Origin: an uncultured Eubacteriales bacterium
GTDB taxonomy: Bacteria; Bacillota; Clostridia; Lachnospirales; Lachnospiraceae
NCBI GenBank assembly: GCA_949283695.1
Contig: CASDTX010000065.1
Location: 1-43,667, forward strand
DNA length: 43,667 bases
Direction: 5' to 3'
In this document: positions 35,958 to 43,551 of the stretch, piece after piece
Position numbering within the stretch: the first letter of the stretch is position 1
How the letters are laid out: every line of letters starts with the position of its first letter
Notes under the pieces: model-generated
What the model was told of the DNA's origin: nothing
Database searches by the model: none
Seen by the model: only the letters and a program-made list of their open reading frames with translations
Position numbers and translations under genes: made by a program

Positions 35958-36831
35958 CGGTCCGGCTCTGCCGTTTCAGAAGTTCCCGGATCGCGTAGGC
36001 CACGCCAAGTTCTGCATTGGTTTTTGTAATATATTTTGCCGCTTTTTTCACTTCTGTATCCGCGTTTCCCATTGCCACAGTGGCTCCGAAATCCATAGAC
36101 AGCATAGAGAGATCGTTTAAACTGTCTCCCAGCGCCATCACCTCGCCCATCTGATATCCGAGGGATTCGATATACTCTTTCAGGACCGGGCCTTTCTGTG
36201 CCTTCACATCCGTGATTTCCAGGTTCGTGCGGAAGGAAGACGCAACCGCGATATCCGGGTTCTGACTCAGCTGCCGGCTGATCTGGCCCAGCATTTCCGT
36301 ATCTTCCGCAAACAAGAACAGCTTGTACACCGGAACTCCTGCTGCCGCCATCTCATCCAGGTCCGCGGCGGCCTTTGTCCGCTCCTTCAGCTGCGCGTAC
36401 AGACGGCTCTTCAGGATTTCTTCCCTGCTCAGATCCATGTGGAAATCATGAAGCTGCAGGACAATGCTCTCCTCGATCTCCTCCGGTTTTCCGATCCGAT
36501 AGTCAGAACCGGGTGTGCAGAAAATCAGAGAAACCGGGTAGTTCCGTATAATCTCGTACATCCGGGCGCACAGCTCCATGCTCATAGGATGGGTGATCAC
36601 AACCTTCTGATCTGGTCCGCGCACCTCCGCGCCGCTGCTGACAATATAGTCGCACACCAGCCCTGTGCCGCTCAGTTCTTCCATCGCTCCCGGGAAATTC
36701 CTTCCGGTACTGATTATAAAACGAATGCCCGCCCTGCACGCTTCCCGCACCGCGTCAAGGGTTTCAGGCGCCGGCCTGTGGTCTTCTCCGAGCAGTGTGC
36801 CATCCATGTCGCTTGCGATTACTTTAATCAT
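35950..36831 (-). CDS. Cof-type HAD-superfamily phosphatase
   Basis: A 293-residue HAD-IIB phosphatase. Motif I is ASDMDGTLLGE, motif II FIISTGRN, the Lys region DVKAQKGPVLKEYI, and motif IV MALGDSLNDLSML. The substrate is unknown; the family dephosphorylates sugar phosphates and cofactors. The frame extends 13 codons upstream, but the ATG at 36831 has AAGGAG seven bases before it and starts right at the fold. It is the first gene of the minus-strand array leading to murT/gatD, with its own promoter. It shares the fold of the HAD gene at 4.9-5.8 kb but is not a recent duplicate. Confidence 0.87.
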   Translation of the reverse strand: MIKVIASDMDGTLLGEDHRPAPETLDAVREACRAGIRFIISTGRNFPGAMEELSGTGLVCDYIVSSGAEVRGPDQKVVITHPMSMELCARMYEIIRNYPVSLIFCTPGSDYRIGKPEEIEESIVLQLHDFHMDLSREEILKSRLYAQLKERTKAAADLDEMAAAGVPVYKLFLFAEDTEMLGQISRQLSQNPDIAVASSFRTNLEITDVKAQKGPVLKEYIESLGYQMGEVMALGDSLNDLSMLSMDFGATVAMGNADTEVKKAAKYITKTNAELGVAYAIRELLKRQSRTGN

Positions 36832-36862
36832 CTGCGTTCTCCTTCGTGCTTTTTCAACATCA

Positions 36863-36897
36863 CCGTACATTCATCAGAGATGGGGAAGGCTGTACGG
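36863..36897 (-). other. Hairpin in the leader of the HAD-murT array
   Basis: Seven-base perfect arms (CCGTACA/TGTACGG) around a 21-base loop in the untranslated leader, about 32 bases before the HAD start codon. Function unknown. Confidence 0.35.
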
Positions 36898-36935
36898 CTG
36901 CTTTTAAACGCTGTCTTCCCACGTTTACCCTCATC

Positions 36936-36964
36936 ATTATAAAGACTTTCCCGCAATCGCGCAA
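36936..36964 (-). promoter_or_regulatory. Promoter for the HAD-murT-gatD array
   Basis: On the minus strand, TATAAT (36936-36941) lies 17 bases from TTGCGC (36959-36964). The -10 is perfect and the -35 keeps only TTG. The leader is about 98 bases. Confidence 0.55.
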
Positions 36965-37023
36965 CCATAAGTGCATGCTGCCGTTCACGCTCCTTATGCA
37001 GGCTGCTGCCGTTTACACGTATG

Positions 37024-37070
37024 CTTAAGGCCCGCTGCTTTATGCTGCATAAGGGGCAGACGGCCTTAAG
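37024..37070. other. Stem-loop in the divergent gap between the HAD and MoxR genes
   Basis: The 404-base gap 36832-37235 holds two divergent promoters and this structure. Perfect outer arms CTTAAGGCC/GGCCTTAAG enclose a smaller TTATG/CATAA hairpin, giving a stacked cruciform-like fold. No ORF with a ribosome site is present here. The rest of the gap shows nothing I recognise. Confidence 0.5.
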
Positions 37071-37118
37071 GCAGACGCAGAGAGCGCCTTTTCATGTGCA
37101 AAACAGCGGCGGCAGCCC

Positions 37119-37146
37119 TTGCGATTCTGAAAACCGGTGCTATACT
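37119..37146 (+). promoter_or_regulatory. Promoter for the second MoxR-VWA pair
   Basis: TTGCGA (37119-37124), 16-base spacer and TATACT (37141-37146) preceded by TGC, an extended -10. The leader to 37236 is about 83 bases. Confidence 0.6.
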
Positions 37147-37235
37147 GGTAACAGACATTCTCCTCTCTGTACAGGGACTGTACCGCCCGGGTTCAGAGAA
37201 GGGAAAAGTGCAGCAGGCAAATGTGAGGTAGAATC

Positions 37236-38141
37236 ATGCTTGAATTTTTAAGAGAAGAACAGGTAGATGAACATATTATAAAAGGAATCACACAGTTCCG
37301 GGAAGATTATCCCGCAGGGCACCAGGAGTGGAACGCGCGTCCCCGGTATATGTATTATGGGAAGGAGGTGTGGGAGCAGGCAGCAGAGGCGCTGCTCTGC
37401 GGGGAGAACCTGCTTCTGGCCGGCTCCAAAGCCACCGGCAAGAATGTGCTGGCGGAAAATCTGGCCGCCCTCTTTGGGCGCCCCTCCTACAATGTGTCTT
37501 TCCATATCAATATGGACGCTTCTTTTATGATCGGAACGGATACATTCCGCAGCGGCCAGGTCGTGTTCCGTCCGGGCCCGGTCTATCAGTGCGCCTCTCT
37601 TGGCGGCTTCTGTATTCTGGACGAGATCAATATGGCACGCAATGAGGCGCTGGCCGTGCTTCATTCTGTGCTTGATTTCCGCCGGATCATCAGTGTCCCC
37701 GGTTACGACACGATCTCCGTTCACCCCGCAGCCCGCTTCATTGCCACTATGAACTACGGGTATGCAGGAACCCGGGATCTGAACGAGGCGCTGGCATCCA
37801 GATTCATGGTCATTCACATGCCGGAGATCACCCAGGACAATCTGGAGAAGCTGCTCCGCCGGGAATTCCCTGATATGAAACGGGACGCCGCGCGCCAGTT
37901 CTCGGCCCTGTTTATGGATATCGAGAAGAAATGCAGGAACGGCGAACTCACGCCCAAGGTTCTTGACCTGCGGGGACTTCTGGATTCGATCCGGCTGATG
38001 CACCGGGGCCTTTCCCCGCAGCCTGCACTGGATATGGGAATTACGAATAAAACCTTTGACAGCTACGAGCAGTCTCTTGTCAAAGATATCATCGCTTCCC
38101 GGATCTCAAAGAAGACAGAAAGTGCTTCCCTGTTTTCCTAA
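37236..38141 (+). CDS. MoxR/CbbQ-type AAA+ ATPase with variant Walker A
   Basis: A 301-residue AAA+ ATPase close to the MoxR/CbbQ/NorQ group (dynein-related AAA_5). The P-loop is GSKATGKN (63-70), where the usual Ser/Thr after Lys is Asn. Walker B is FCILDEIN (125-132), and the sensor region is FIATMNYGYAGTRDLNEALASRF. The short length matches CbbQ/NorQ, unlike the 514-residue homologue at 28.8 kb. GAGGT precedes the ATG. The VWA partner begins 33 bases later. Like NorQ-NorD or CbbQ-CbbO pairs it probably remodels a client protein; none is encoded nearby. Confidence 0.87.
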   Translation: MLEFLREEQVDEHIIKGITQFREDYPAGHQEWNARPRYMYYGKEVWEQAAEALLCGENLLLAGSKATGKNVLAENLAALFGRPSYNVSFHINMDASFMIGTDTFRSGQVVFRPGPVYQCASLGGFCILDEINMARNEALAVLHSVLDFRRIISVPGYDTISVHPAARFIATMNYGYAGTRDLNEALASRFMVIHMPEITQDNLEKLLRREFPDMKRDAARQFSALFMDIEKKCRNGELTPKVLDLRGLLDSIRLMHRGLSPQPALDMGITNKTFDSYEQSLVKDIIASRISKKTESASLFS

Positions 38142-38173
38142 CATCGCAGACACATTACAGGCAGGAGCAGAAA

Positions 38174-39928
38174 ATGAAGATAGCAGAAAACGGTCTAGCT
38201 GTACGCCGGAGAGCGCTCAACATGATTTGGACTGCCGCGGAAGAATACGGATTTGAGCCTGTATTCATGGCATTTACTTCAGACGGACAGCCGGACTTCT
38301 ATATGAATTCGATTATTGGATATGTACATAAATGGTACGATCCTCAGATCATGGACGAACTTTTTGACACCGTCGGACAGGCGCTGCTGAAAGAGACCTT
38401 GGACGGGATCCTCTGGATCGGGCTGGAGAACTGCGCCTTCGAGCGGGAAGTCCGGGAGCGGCCGGTCCTGTCAGAACTCCGCCTTGCCTGTGCGGATGCC
38501 TTCTTCCGCCGCCAGTTCACCAAGTCCCGCCAGCAGTGGATGGCCCAGAACAGTCTGGTATATGCACTCCAATCCGCAAGGTGGCGCACGGTCCTTGGGA
38601 AGGATCCGGGGCTGTTCAATCCCTGGGAGCGGAAGCTGTTCGAGGAGCTGAACTACAGCGGCGACTGGGATGCCCGGGAGATCGCGGAGCATACCTGCCA
38701 GGTATTCCGCCGTTATTTCCACTTCCGTAAGAACGGCGCACAGAACCTCCTCTTCCGCAGACTAAGAAGCACCCTGTCCAAAGCGTTCACGCGGATCCTT
38801 CCTTCCCGGATCATGCGGGCAGAGGATCTCCTCTTCGGCAAAGCGTCTGACGGCGGGGGCCAGATCACAGCCCGCCGGGCGAATCATGCCCGTCTGATCT
38901 CCGCCGCCGAGGAAGAGAACAACCGGATCTACATCGAGAACTGCTTCGGACTGCCGCTTCTGGGCCGGGAAGAAAGTGAGCAGACCGACCGGCTTCTCTG
39001 CACAGGCCGCCATGCCGGCTGCCACCTCTACTTCACCGCAGGGCAGCGCCCCGCCGACGCCCCGGCAGACCCGCTCATCCGCAGAACCATCCAGGGGGCC
39101 CAGGCGCAGGCTGAGCGCAACCGGACGCACTATCAGGAGAAACTCCACTTCTACCAGAACAGCATCAGCCGGCTCTCACAGCAGATCCGCAACGCACTTC
39201 TGGTCTACCCGCAGCCGCTGAAGGTATTGAGCCGTACAGGGCTCCTGGCTCCGGCTGAGATCTGGCGTGCCGCAGAGCTCGACGACGAACGGATTTTCAC
39301 AGACGTTTTCCGCGAGGAGCATCCCGATTTCTCGGTGGATCTCCTTCTGGACGCCTCAGCTTCCCGCCTGCAGGTGCAGGAAATCATCGCCGCTCAGGCT
39401 TATGTCATCGCCCGGAGCCTGGCCCTCTGCCAGATCCCGGTCCAGGTCAGTTCTTTCTTAAGCCTCCGCGGACACACCGTGATCCGCCGGTTCTGCGGGT
39501 ACGAGGAACCGGAGCGGCAGGACCAGATCTTCAGCTACTTCGCTGCGGGCTGGAACCGTGACGGGCTGGCTCTGAAGGGCATGGACGCACTTATGGCCGA
39601 CTCACCATCGAATCACCGGCTCCTCATCGTACTGACAGACGCCAGTCCCAATGACGATCGCAGCATTCCTTCGGATCCTGAAAACCGGCATTTCGCTCCC
39701 CGGGATTACTCCGGCAGCGCAGGGATCCAGGATACCGCAGCAGAAGCCCGCAGCTTAAGACGAAGCGGAATCCAGCTCATGGCCATATTAAACGGAGAAG
39801 ACGGCAGCCCGGAAGCCGCACGGAGCATCTACGGAGAAGACTTTGTGCGGATCGAAAATGTCAGGCGAATGTCCGACGCCGTTGGCCTGCTTCTCCAGAA
39901 ACAAATCGAGAAACTCCAGGTCGGATAA
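38174..39928 (+). CDS. VWA-domain protein, NorD/CbbO-like
   Basis: A 584-residue protein with a C-terminal VWA domain (about 385-580). The MIDAS is complete: DASAS (393-397) and later VLTDASPNDD. The N-terminal 380 residues are helical and Arg-rich with no named domain. It partners the AAA+ ATPase 33 bases upstream, as NorD does NorQ. It shares no obvious N-terminal similarity with the VWA protein at 30.4-31.7 kb, so the two pairs are not simple tandem duplicates. A strong terminator follows. Confident in the domain; the client is unknown. Confidence 0.85.
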   Translation: MKIAENGLAVRRRALNMIWTAAEEYGFEPVFMAFTSDGQPDFYMNSIIGYVHKWYDPQIMDELFDTVGQALLKETLDGILWIGLENCAFEREVRERPVLSELRLACADAFFRRQFTKSRQQWMAQNSLVYALQSARWRTVLGKDPGLFNPWERKLFEELNYSGDWDAREIAEHTCQVFRRYFHFRKNGAQNLLFRRLRSTLSKAFTRILPSRIMRAEDLLFGKASDGGGQITARRANHARLISAAEEENNRIYIENCFGLPLLGREESEQTDRLLCTGRHAGCHLYFTAGQRPADAPADPLIRRTIQGAQAQAERNRTHYQEKLHFYQNSISRLSQQIRNALLVYPQPLKVLSRTGLLAPAEIWRAAELDDERIFTDVFREEHPDFSVDLLLDASASRLQVQEIIAAQAYVIARSLALCQIPVQVSSFLSLRGHTVIRRFCGYEEPERQDQIFSYFAAGWNRDGLALKGMDALMADSPSNHRLLIVLTDASPNDDRSIPSDPENRHFAPRDYSGSAGIQDTAAEARSLRRSGIQLMAILNGEDGSPEAARSIYGEDFVRIENVRRMSDAVGLLLQKQIEKLQVG

Positions 39929-39973
39929 ATGATTTCGCCGGGCTATCTGCGAAACGCTGTACGAAATCCCAAA

Positions 39974-40015
39974 AGCCCGGAATGCAGAATCCTGATCAGA
40001 TCCGCATTCCGGGCT
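39974..40015 (+). terminator. Terminator between the VWA gene and the convergent MATE gene
   Basis: Perfect 12-base arms (AGCCCGGAATGC and complement) followed by CCTTTTTTG on the plus strand. On the minus strand four T residues follow the hairpin, so it may also end the MATE transcript. Confidence 0.85.
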
Positions 40016-40045
40016 CCTTTTTGTATCATTCTGAATCTTCTTTTC

Positions 40046-41419
40046 TCAGATCTTGATATCCTTCAGTCTTCCCTCGCCTCTTAAGTATCTTCTATATATG
40101 AAGCAGAACACACAAGAAGAGATGCACGCCGCCGCTCCGTCCGCGATCGGTTCAGCATAGAACGCCGACTCTGCCGCGAAGAAAAGCGGCAGGATACAGG
40201 TTGCCGCGAAGTACATCGACTTCCGGATCAGAGACAGGCTCAGAGAAGTCTTCGTCATCCCAAGCGCTGTCAGGCCGTCCACAAACACATACTGGAAACT
40301 TAACGGTATGATCATCAGGGTAAACGCCTGAATTCCCCACACTGCCAGCTCCCGGTACTCCTGCTGATCCGTAAATATGTATACAAAATACTGCGGGACA
40401 ATCCTCGAAATCACAAACATAATGGATGTGAAACAGACGCACAGCATCAATACCCAGAAGAAGATCTTCCGGATCCTGTCCGGCCGGTTCGCACCGTAAT
40501 TATAACTGATCAGCGGCTGAGATCCTCCCGTAATCCCCAGCATGGGCGAGGTGATCAGAAGCATATAGCTCTGGACAATCGTCGCTGCGGTAATCAAAGT
40601 ATCCCCGTATTCCTGCCCTCCATAGTGCTGAAGAACCGCATTCAAAGCAATGATAATAATACTGTCCGTTGCAAGAATGAGAAACGGCGAAAAACCGATC
40701 TGCACGATCCGCCTGCCGACAGACATCTCCGGCTTCACAATCCCCAGCGGTACTTTCATCTTCTTTCTGCGAAGGGTCAGCAGCACGAACGCACAGGATG
40801 ACATCTGCGCAATCACCGTCGCCATAGCCGCGCCTGCCACTCCTTGATCCAGCAGGAAAATAAACACCGGATCCAGCACAATATTAATCACTGCGCCAAT
40901 TAATGTGGTCATCATCCCCAGCACCGGGAATCCCTGCGCCGTGATGAAGTAATTCATCCCCATCGCCAGAAGGGCAAAAAACGTTCCCGCCGTATAGATC
41001 GTCAGATAGGTCTCCGCATAGACAAACGTCACCTCACTGGCGCCAAAGCAGCGCAGAAGCCACTCCTTGGACAGCAGAAACAGGATCGTCAGTGCCAGGG
41101 AAACACCGATCAGCATCGAAAAGCTGTTGGCCATCAGCCGCCTGGCCCCCTTCTCATCCCCAGCTCCAAGCCGCACGGAAAACAGCACAGATCCGCCGAT
41201 CCCAAACAGGGTCCCAAAGGAGGACAGCAGCGTAACAATGGGAGCGCAGACCCCGACTCCGGCCAGGGCATCCGCCCCTGTCCCCGGTATATTTCCCACA
41301 TAGATTCTGTCCACAATACTATAGAATACGTTGACAAACTGCGCGATCATAAATGGAACGGATATCTTCAGTACAAGCAGGGGGATCGAATCCCTGCCGA
41401 AATCATTGGTCTTCTTCAT
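40046..41419 (-). CDS. MATE-family multidrug/metabolite exporter
   Basis: A 457-residue membrane transporter with about twelve hydrophobic helices, the family norm. The N-terminal half has VNVFYSIVDRIYVGNIPGTGADALAGVGVCAP and the halves repeat, with FSPFLILATDSIIIIALN opening the second. This matches NorM/DinF-like MATE proteins that export cationic compounds in exchange for Na+ or H+. The substrate is unknown. GGGGAA before the ATG is the likely ribosome site. It is transcribed alone and converges on the VWA gene. No regulator sits beside it. Confidence 0.9.
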   Translation of the reverse strand: MKKTNDFGRDSIPLLVLKISVPFMIAQFVNVFYSIVDRIYVGNIPGTGADALAGVGVCAPIVTLLSSFGTLFGIGGSVLFSVRLGAGDEKGARRLMANSFSMLIGVSLALTILFLLSKEWLLRCFGASEVTFVYAETYLTIYTAGTFFALLAMGMNYFITAQGFPVLGMMTTLIGAVINIVLDPVFIFLLDQGVAGAAMATVIAQMSSCAFVLLTLRRKKMKVPLGIVKPEMSVGRRIVQIGFSPFLILATDSIIIIALNAVLQHYGGQEYGDTLITAATIVQSYMLLITSPMLGITGGSQPLISYNYGANRPDRIRKIFFWVLMLCVCFTSIMFVISRIVPQYFVYIFTDQQEYRELAVWGIQAFTLMIIPLSFQYVFVDGLTALGMTKTSLSLSLIRKSMYFAATCILPLFFAAESAFYAEPIADGAAACISSCVFCFIYRRYLRGEGRLKDIKI

Positions 41420-41455
41420 CTTCTGTTCCCCATTTCTCTCAATTTCCGCTCTACA

Positions 41456-41461
41456 TTATAA
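41456..41461 (-). promoter_or_regulatory. Probable -10 element for the MATE gene
   Basis: TATAAT on the minus strand 37 bases upstream of the ATG; the -35 region is poor. Confidence 0.4.
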
Positions 41462-41500
41462 CAGGAAATTCAGAAAATGGAAGAGCAAAACAACTCCCGC

Positions 41501-41553
41501 AGAAAAAGTCTCCCGCAGCCGCGTTTTTCGCGCGGCTGCGGGAGACTTTTTCT
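41501..41553. terminator. Strong bidirectional terminator downstream of hsp20
   Basis: A perfect 23-base inverted repeat (outer AGAAAAAGTCTCCCG, GC-rich core) with a seven-base loop; A/T runs flank the stem on both strands. It lies about 50 bases after the hsp20 stop and insulates the MATE gene. Confidence 0.9.
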
Positions 41554-41604
41554 GTTATCGTTTCTTCACTTCTTCTCAGTCCGTCTATCATCTGCCGTTC
41601 GTCA

Positions 41605-42057
41605 TTAACCCTCAATAGAGATGGTCTTCTTCGTCTCAACGGCTTTGGCATCTTTCTTCGGAATGCTGATGCTTAAGATTCCATTCTCGTATTTCGCTTT
41701 GATGTCTTCCTGCGTAAGCACATCGCCTACATAGAAGCTTCTCTGCATTGCACCTGCATAACGCTCTCTGCGGATATATTTGCCCTTCTTATCCTGCTCA
41801 TCCTTATCCAGGCCCTTCACTGCGGATACCGTCAGATATCCATTCTCAAGTTCAAGACTGATCTCGTCTTTCTTAAATCCCGGCAGATCAATGTCCACTT
41901 CATATCCGGCCTCATGCTCCTGGATATCTGTCTTCATCATGTTCTTAGCATTCTTTCCGTACAGCGGATTCTTCTTTCCCCAGAACTCTCTCTCAAACGG
42001 GAACTCCATCCAATCATCATCAAATAAATTCTCTCCAAAAATACTCGGCATTAACAT
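41605..42057 (-). CDS. Hsp20 / alpha-crystallin small heat-shock protein
   Basis: A 150-residue small heat-shock protein that holds unfolding proteins without ATP. The alpha-crystallin domain covers about 38-135 (YEVDIDLPGFKKDEISLELENGYL is its start in abbreviated form; GILSISIPK near the end). A short N-terminal arm (MPSIFGENLFDDDWMEFP) and a C-terminal tail complete it. AAGGAG lies nine bases before the ATG at 42057. It is controlled by a sigma-A promoter overlapped by a CIRCE element, with an apparent leader ORF in between. Confidence 0.93.
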   Translation of the reverse strand: MLMPSIFGENLFDDDWMEFPFEREFWGKKNPLYGKNAKNMMKTDIQEHEAGYEVDIDLPGFKKDEISLELENGYLTVSAVKGLDKDEQDKKGKYIRRERYAGAMQRSFYVGDVLTQEDIKAKYENGILSISIPKKDAKAVETKKTISIEG

Positions 42058-42100
42058 AAGTCATATCTCCTTCCAAAAATAAAATATGAATTAATCTGTT

Positions 42101-42175
42101 CTATATTATTAAGCACTTCACGGAAACAATCCGGAGTGTTGAGTATAAAGAACCAGGAATCGGAGTGATTCTCAT
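42101..42175 (-). CDS. Putative 24-codon leader ORF upstream of hsp20
   Basis: A short open frame, MRITPIPGSLYSTLRI followed by VSVKCLII, then TAG. An excellent ribosome site, AAGGAGG, lies eight bases before its ATG, better than the one for hsp20 itself. It begins about 20 bases after the predicted transcription start and ends 43 bases before hsp20. I recognise no family. It could be a leader peptide that tunes hsp20 translation, a small hydrophobic peptide, or an accidental frame. The ribosome site makes translation likely; function is unknown. Confidence 0.5.
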   Translation of the reverse strand: MRITPIPGSLYSTLRIVSVKCLII

Positions 42176-42202
42176 TTCAGCTCCCTCCTTTGTTCTAGCT
42201 GT

Positions 42203-42231
42203 ACTATAGCACCTATTGTTAGCACTGTCAA
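42203..42231 (-). promoter_or_regulatory. Sigma-A promoter of hsp20
   Basis: On the minus strand a perfect TTGACA (42226-42231) and TATAGT (42203-42208) are exactly 17 bases apart. The -35 box sits inside the CIRCE element, so repressor binding would exclude RNA polymerase. Transcription should start near 42196. Confidence 0.88.
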
Positions 42232-42245
42232 GAGGTGAGTGCTAA
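42219..42245. promoter_or_regulatory. CIRCE element (HrcA operator)
   Basis: TTAGCACTG, nine bases, GAGTGCTAA: the CIRCE consensus is TTAGCACTC-N9-GAGTGCTAA, so only one arm base differs. HrcA binding here would repress hsp20 until heat or misfolding stress. CIRCE normally controls groESL and dnaK operons; control of a small heat-shock gene is less usual. Confidence 0.92.
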
Positions 42246-42290
42246 TTTTTATAATATTTTTTGGAGAACACCTGGAAAAGCTTGATTTAG

Positions 42291-42635
42291 AAAAATCATT
42301 TTGTACATAGTACCAGTGGATTTTTTCTGAAAATCGTATATAGCGTCGGTGGACAAGAGGCAACACGCCTGAAACTGAATGATATCCGAACAGGCAGTGT
42401 CAACCGTATCCTTTATCAGCATAATGGCCTGATAGCTCCTGTCTCTGATACATATAAACAAATTGAACAGCAGCAGGAAAATGATGCTTCCTTGAAAAAA
42501 CTCACATCAGAAAATGAAGAATTGCAAAAACAACTTACCGAATTACAGGAACAGCTTTCAAAAAATAACAATTCTCCTTTATCCTCCATAAGCTGGATTT
42601 GCTTCTCTTACGATATCTCCATACTCTGCTTTTAA
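42291..42635 (+). pseudogene. Fragment of a coiled-coil protein, no start codon
   Basis: An open frame of 114 codons with no in-frame ATG and no ribosome site. It includes YSVGGQEATRLKLNDIRTGS, then a Gln/Glu/Lys-rich heptad-like stretch (ENEELQKQLTELQEQ). The frame begins at a stop in the hsp20 promoter flank and its end overlaps the 3' end of the minus-strand ydcF gene, so it looks like a truncated gene at a recombination junction. Similar codons recur at 43515-43541. The parent protein is not recognised; it may come from a mobile element. The 333 bases from the CIRCE to ydcF hold nothing else. Confidence 0.5.
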
Positions 42636-43364
42636 TTCCAGAAAGGCGTCTTCCACTTCTGCCGGTATGTCAACATGTGCTATATAGTTCCTGCCCTTGG
42701 GACCGTACCCATCCGGCCGGTCGGATAACCGGGGGATCTCTCCCATCAGCAAGGTAAGGTACCGGTCCATATCCCACATGCCCCAAATGGCTTTCTCATA
42801 TTGCAGTTCCTGATCTTTTAAAAGAACCTTTGCCTGGTAAGCTGCGAAATGAATGATTTCGATATCAGGAGCATATTTTCTCAGCCCGGCTCCCATCCTG
42901 CGCTGCATCGCTGCATCCTGGCATAAAATGATGGATTGAAACGGGATTTGATTCTTCTCTAACAGTTCCAATAAATAAGTAATATTGTTGCCGCAATTCG
43001 TTGACCTGCACTCCAGGAAATCAGCGTGCAGCCCGTAGCGGTATTCAATATATGATTCAAATATTTCGGCTTCTGACCGGCCGGCGGTTTCAAGCGCTGG
43101 GTATTCTTCCCGCATTTTCATCCGCAATGTCTCCGTCGTATGGCCGGCCCCGCCCACGATGATATACTTTTTCGCCACATTCTTTATCATCGCGTCAGCG
43201 AGGACATCGCCTCCGCATAGAATGCTGCCGCCGAACAGAACCATCACGTCAGCTTGTTCCATGCTGTATTTGCTTTTTAAGGCTGCTCCTGTCAGTTCCG
43301 GCAGGTCTCTCGGCCCGCAAAATCTTCCTAACATATTTATGCAATCTGCAATTCTCTCCTGCAT
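42579..43364 (-). CDS. YdcF/ElyC-like DUF218 protein
   Basis: A 261-residue protein very like E. coli YdcF (266 residues). It has [45 protein letters not shown] and [10 protein letters not shown] in the order of that family. DUF218 proteins have a Rossmann-like fold; YdcF binds S-adenosylmethionine in vitro, and relatives act in envelope metabolism. The true role is unknown. The frame runs 64 codons further upstream, but AGGAGG lies seven bases before the ATG at 43364, which matches the family length. There is no signal peptide. It lies alone between two related remnant sequences. Confidence 0.85.
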   Translation of the reverse strand: MQERIADCINMLGRFCGPRDLPELTGAALKSKYSMEQADVMVLFGGSILCGGDVLADAMIKNVAKKYIIVGGAGHTTETLRMKMREEYPALETAGRSEAEIFESYIEYRYGLHADFLECRSTNCGNNITYLLELLEKNQIPFQSIILCQDAAMQRRMGAGLRKYAPDIEIIHFAAYQAKVLLKDQELQYEKAIWGMWDMDRYLTLLMGEIPRLSDRPDGYGPKGRNYIAHVDIPAEVEDAFLELKAEYGDIVREANPAYGG

Positions 43365-43451
43365 ATCCAATCCTCCTGCACGAAATTCGTCAAAGCTTCT
43401 GGCTGTTCCGCCTGGTGTTTCTTTCCATGGGATTCTCCCCCTGCACCAACA

Positions 43452-43478
43452 CTGCACTCCTTTTGCGAAGGAGTGCAG
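43452..43478. promoter_or_regulatory. Perfect 11-bp inverted repeat at the ydcF transcription start
   Basis: CTGCACTCCTT and AAGGAGTGCAG around five bases. It begins immediately downstream of the -10 box, so it is either an operator covering +1 or a 5' hairpin on the mRNA. It contains GCACTC and GAGTGC as in CIRCE but with an 11-base spacing, so it is not a true CIRCE. Confidence 0.7.
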
Positions 43479-43482
43479 CATT

Positions 43483-43512
43483 ATTATAGCAGCATATTCT
43501 GGCAGAATGCAA
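43483..43512 (-). promoter_or_regulatory. Sigma-A promoter of the ydcF-like gene
   Basis: On the minus strand TTGCAT (43507-43512), an 18-base spacer and a perfect TATAAT (43483-43488). The leader to 43364 is about 110 bases. Confidence 0.65.
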
Positions 43513-43514
43513 AT

Positions 43515-43541
43515 TAGCGTCAGTGTACAAGGGGCAATACG
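43515..43541 (+). repeat. Second copy of a 27-bp remnant sequence
   Basis: 23 of 27 bases match 42341-42367 (TAGCGTC...ACAAG...GGCAA...ACG), in the same orientation and the same reading frame ([10 protein letters not shown] against YSVGGQEATR). The open frame continues to the window edge without a stop. The copies flank ydcF. Confidence 0.6.
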
Positions 43542-43551
43542 GTCGATGAAG

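Noticed and set aside
42172-42461. Two minus-strand frames over the hsp20 promoter and the coiled-coil fragment
   Set aside because: They overlap the CIRCE promoter or lie antisense to the better-supported remnant frame, with no ribosome sites.
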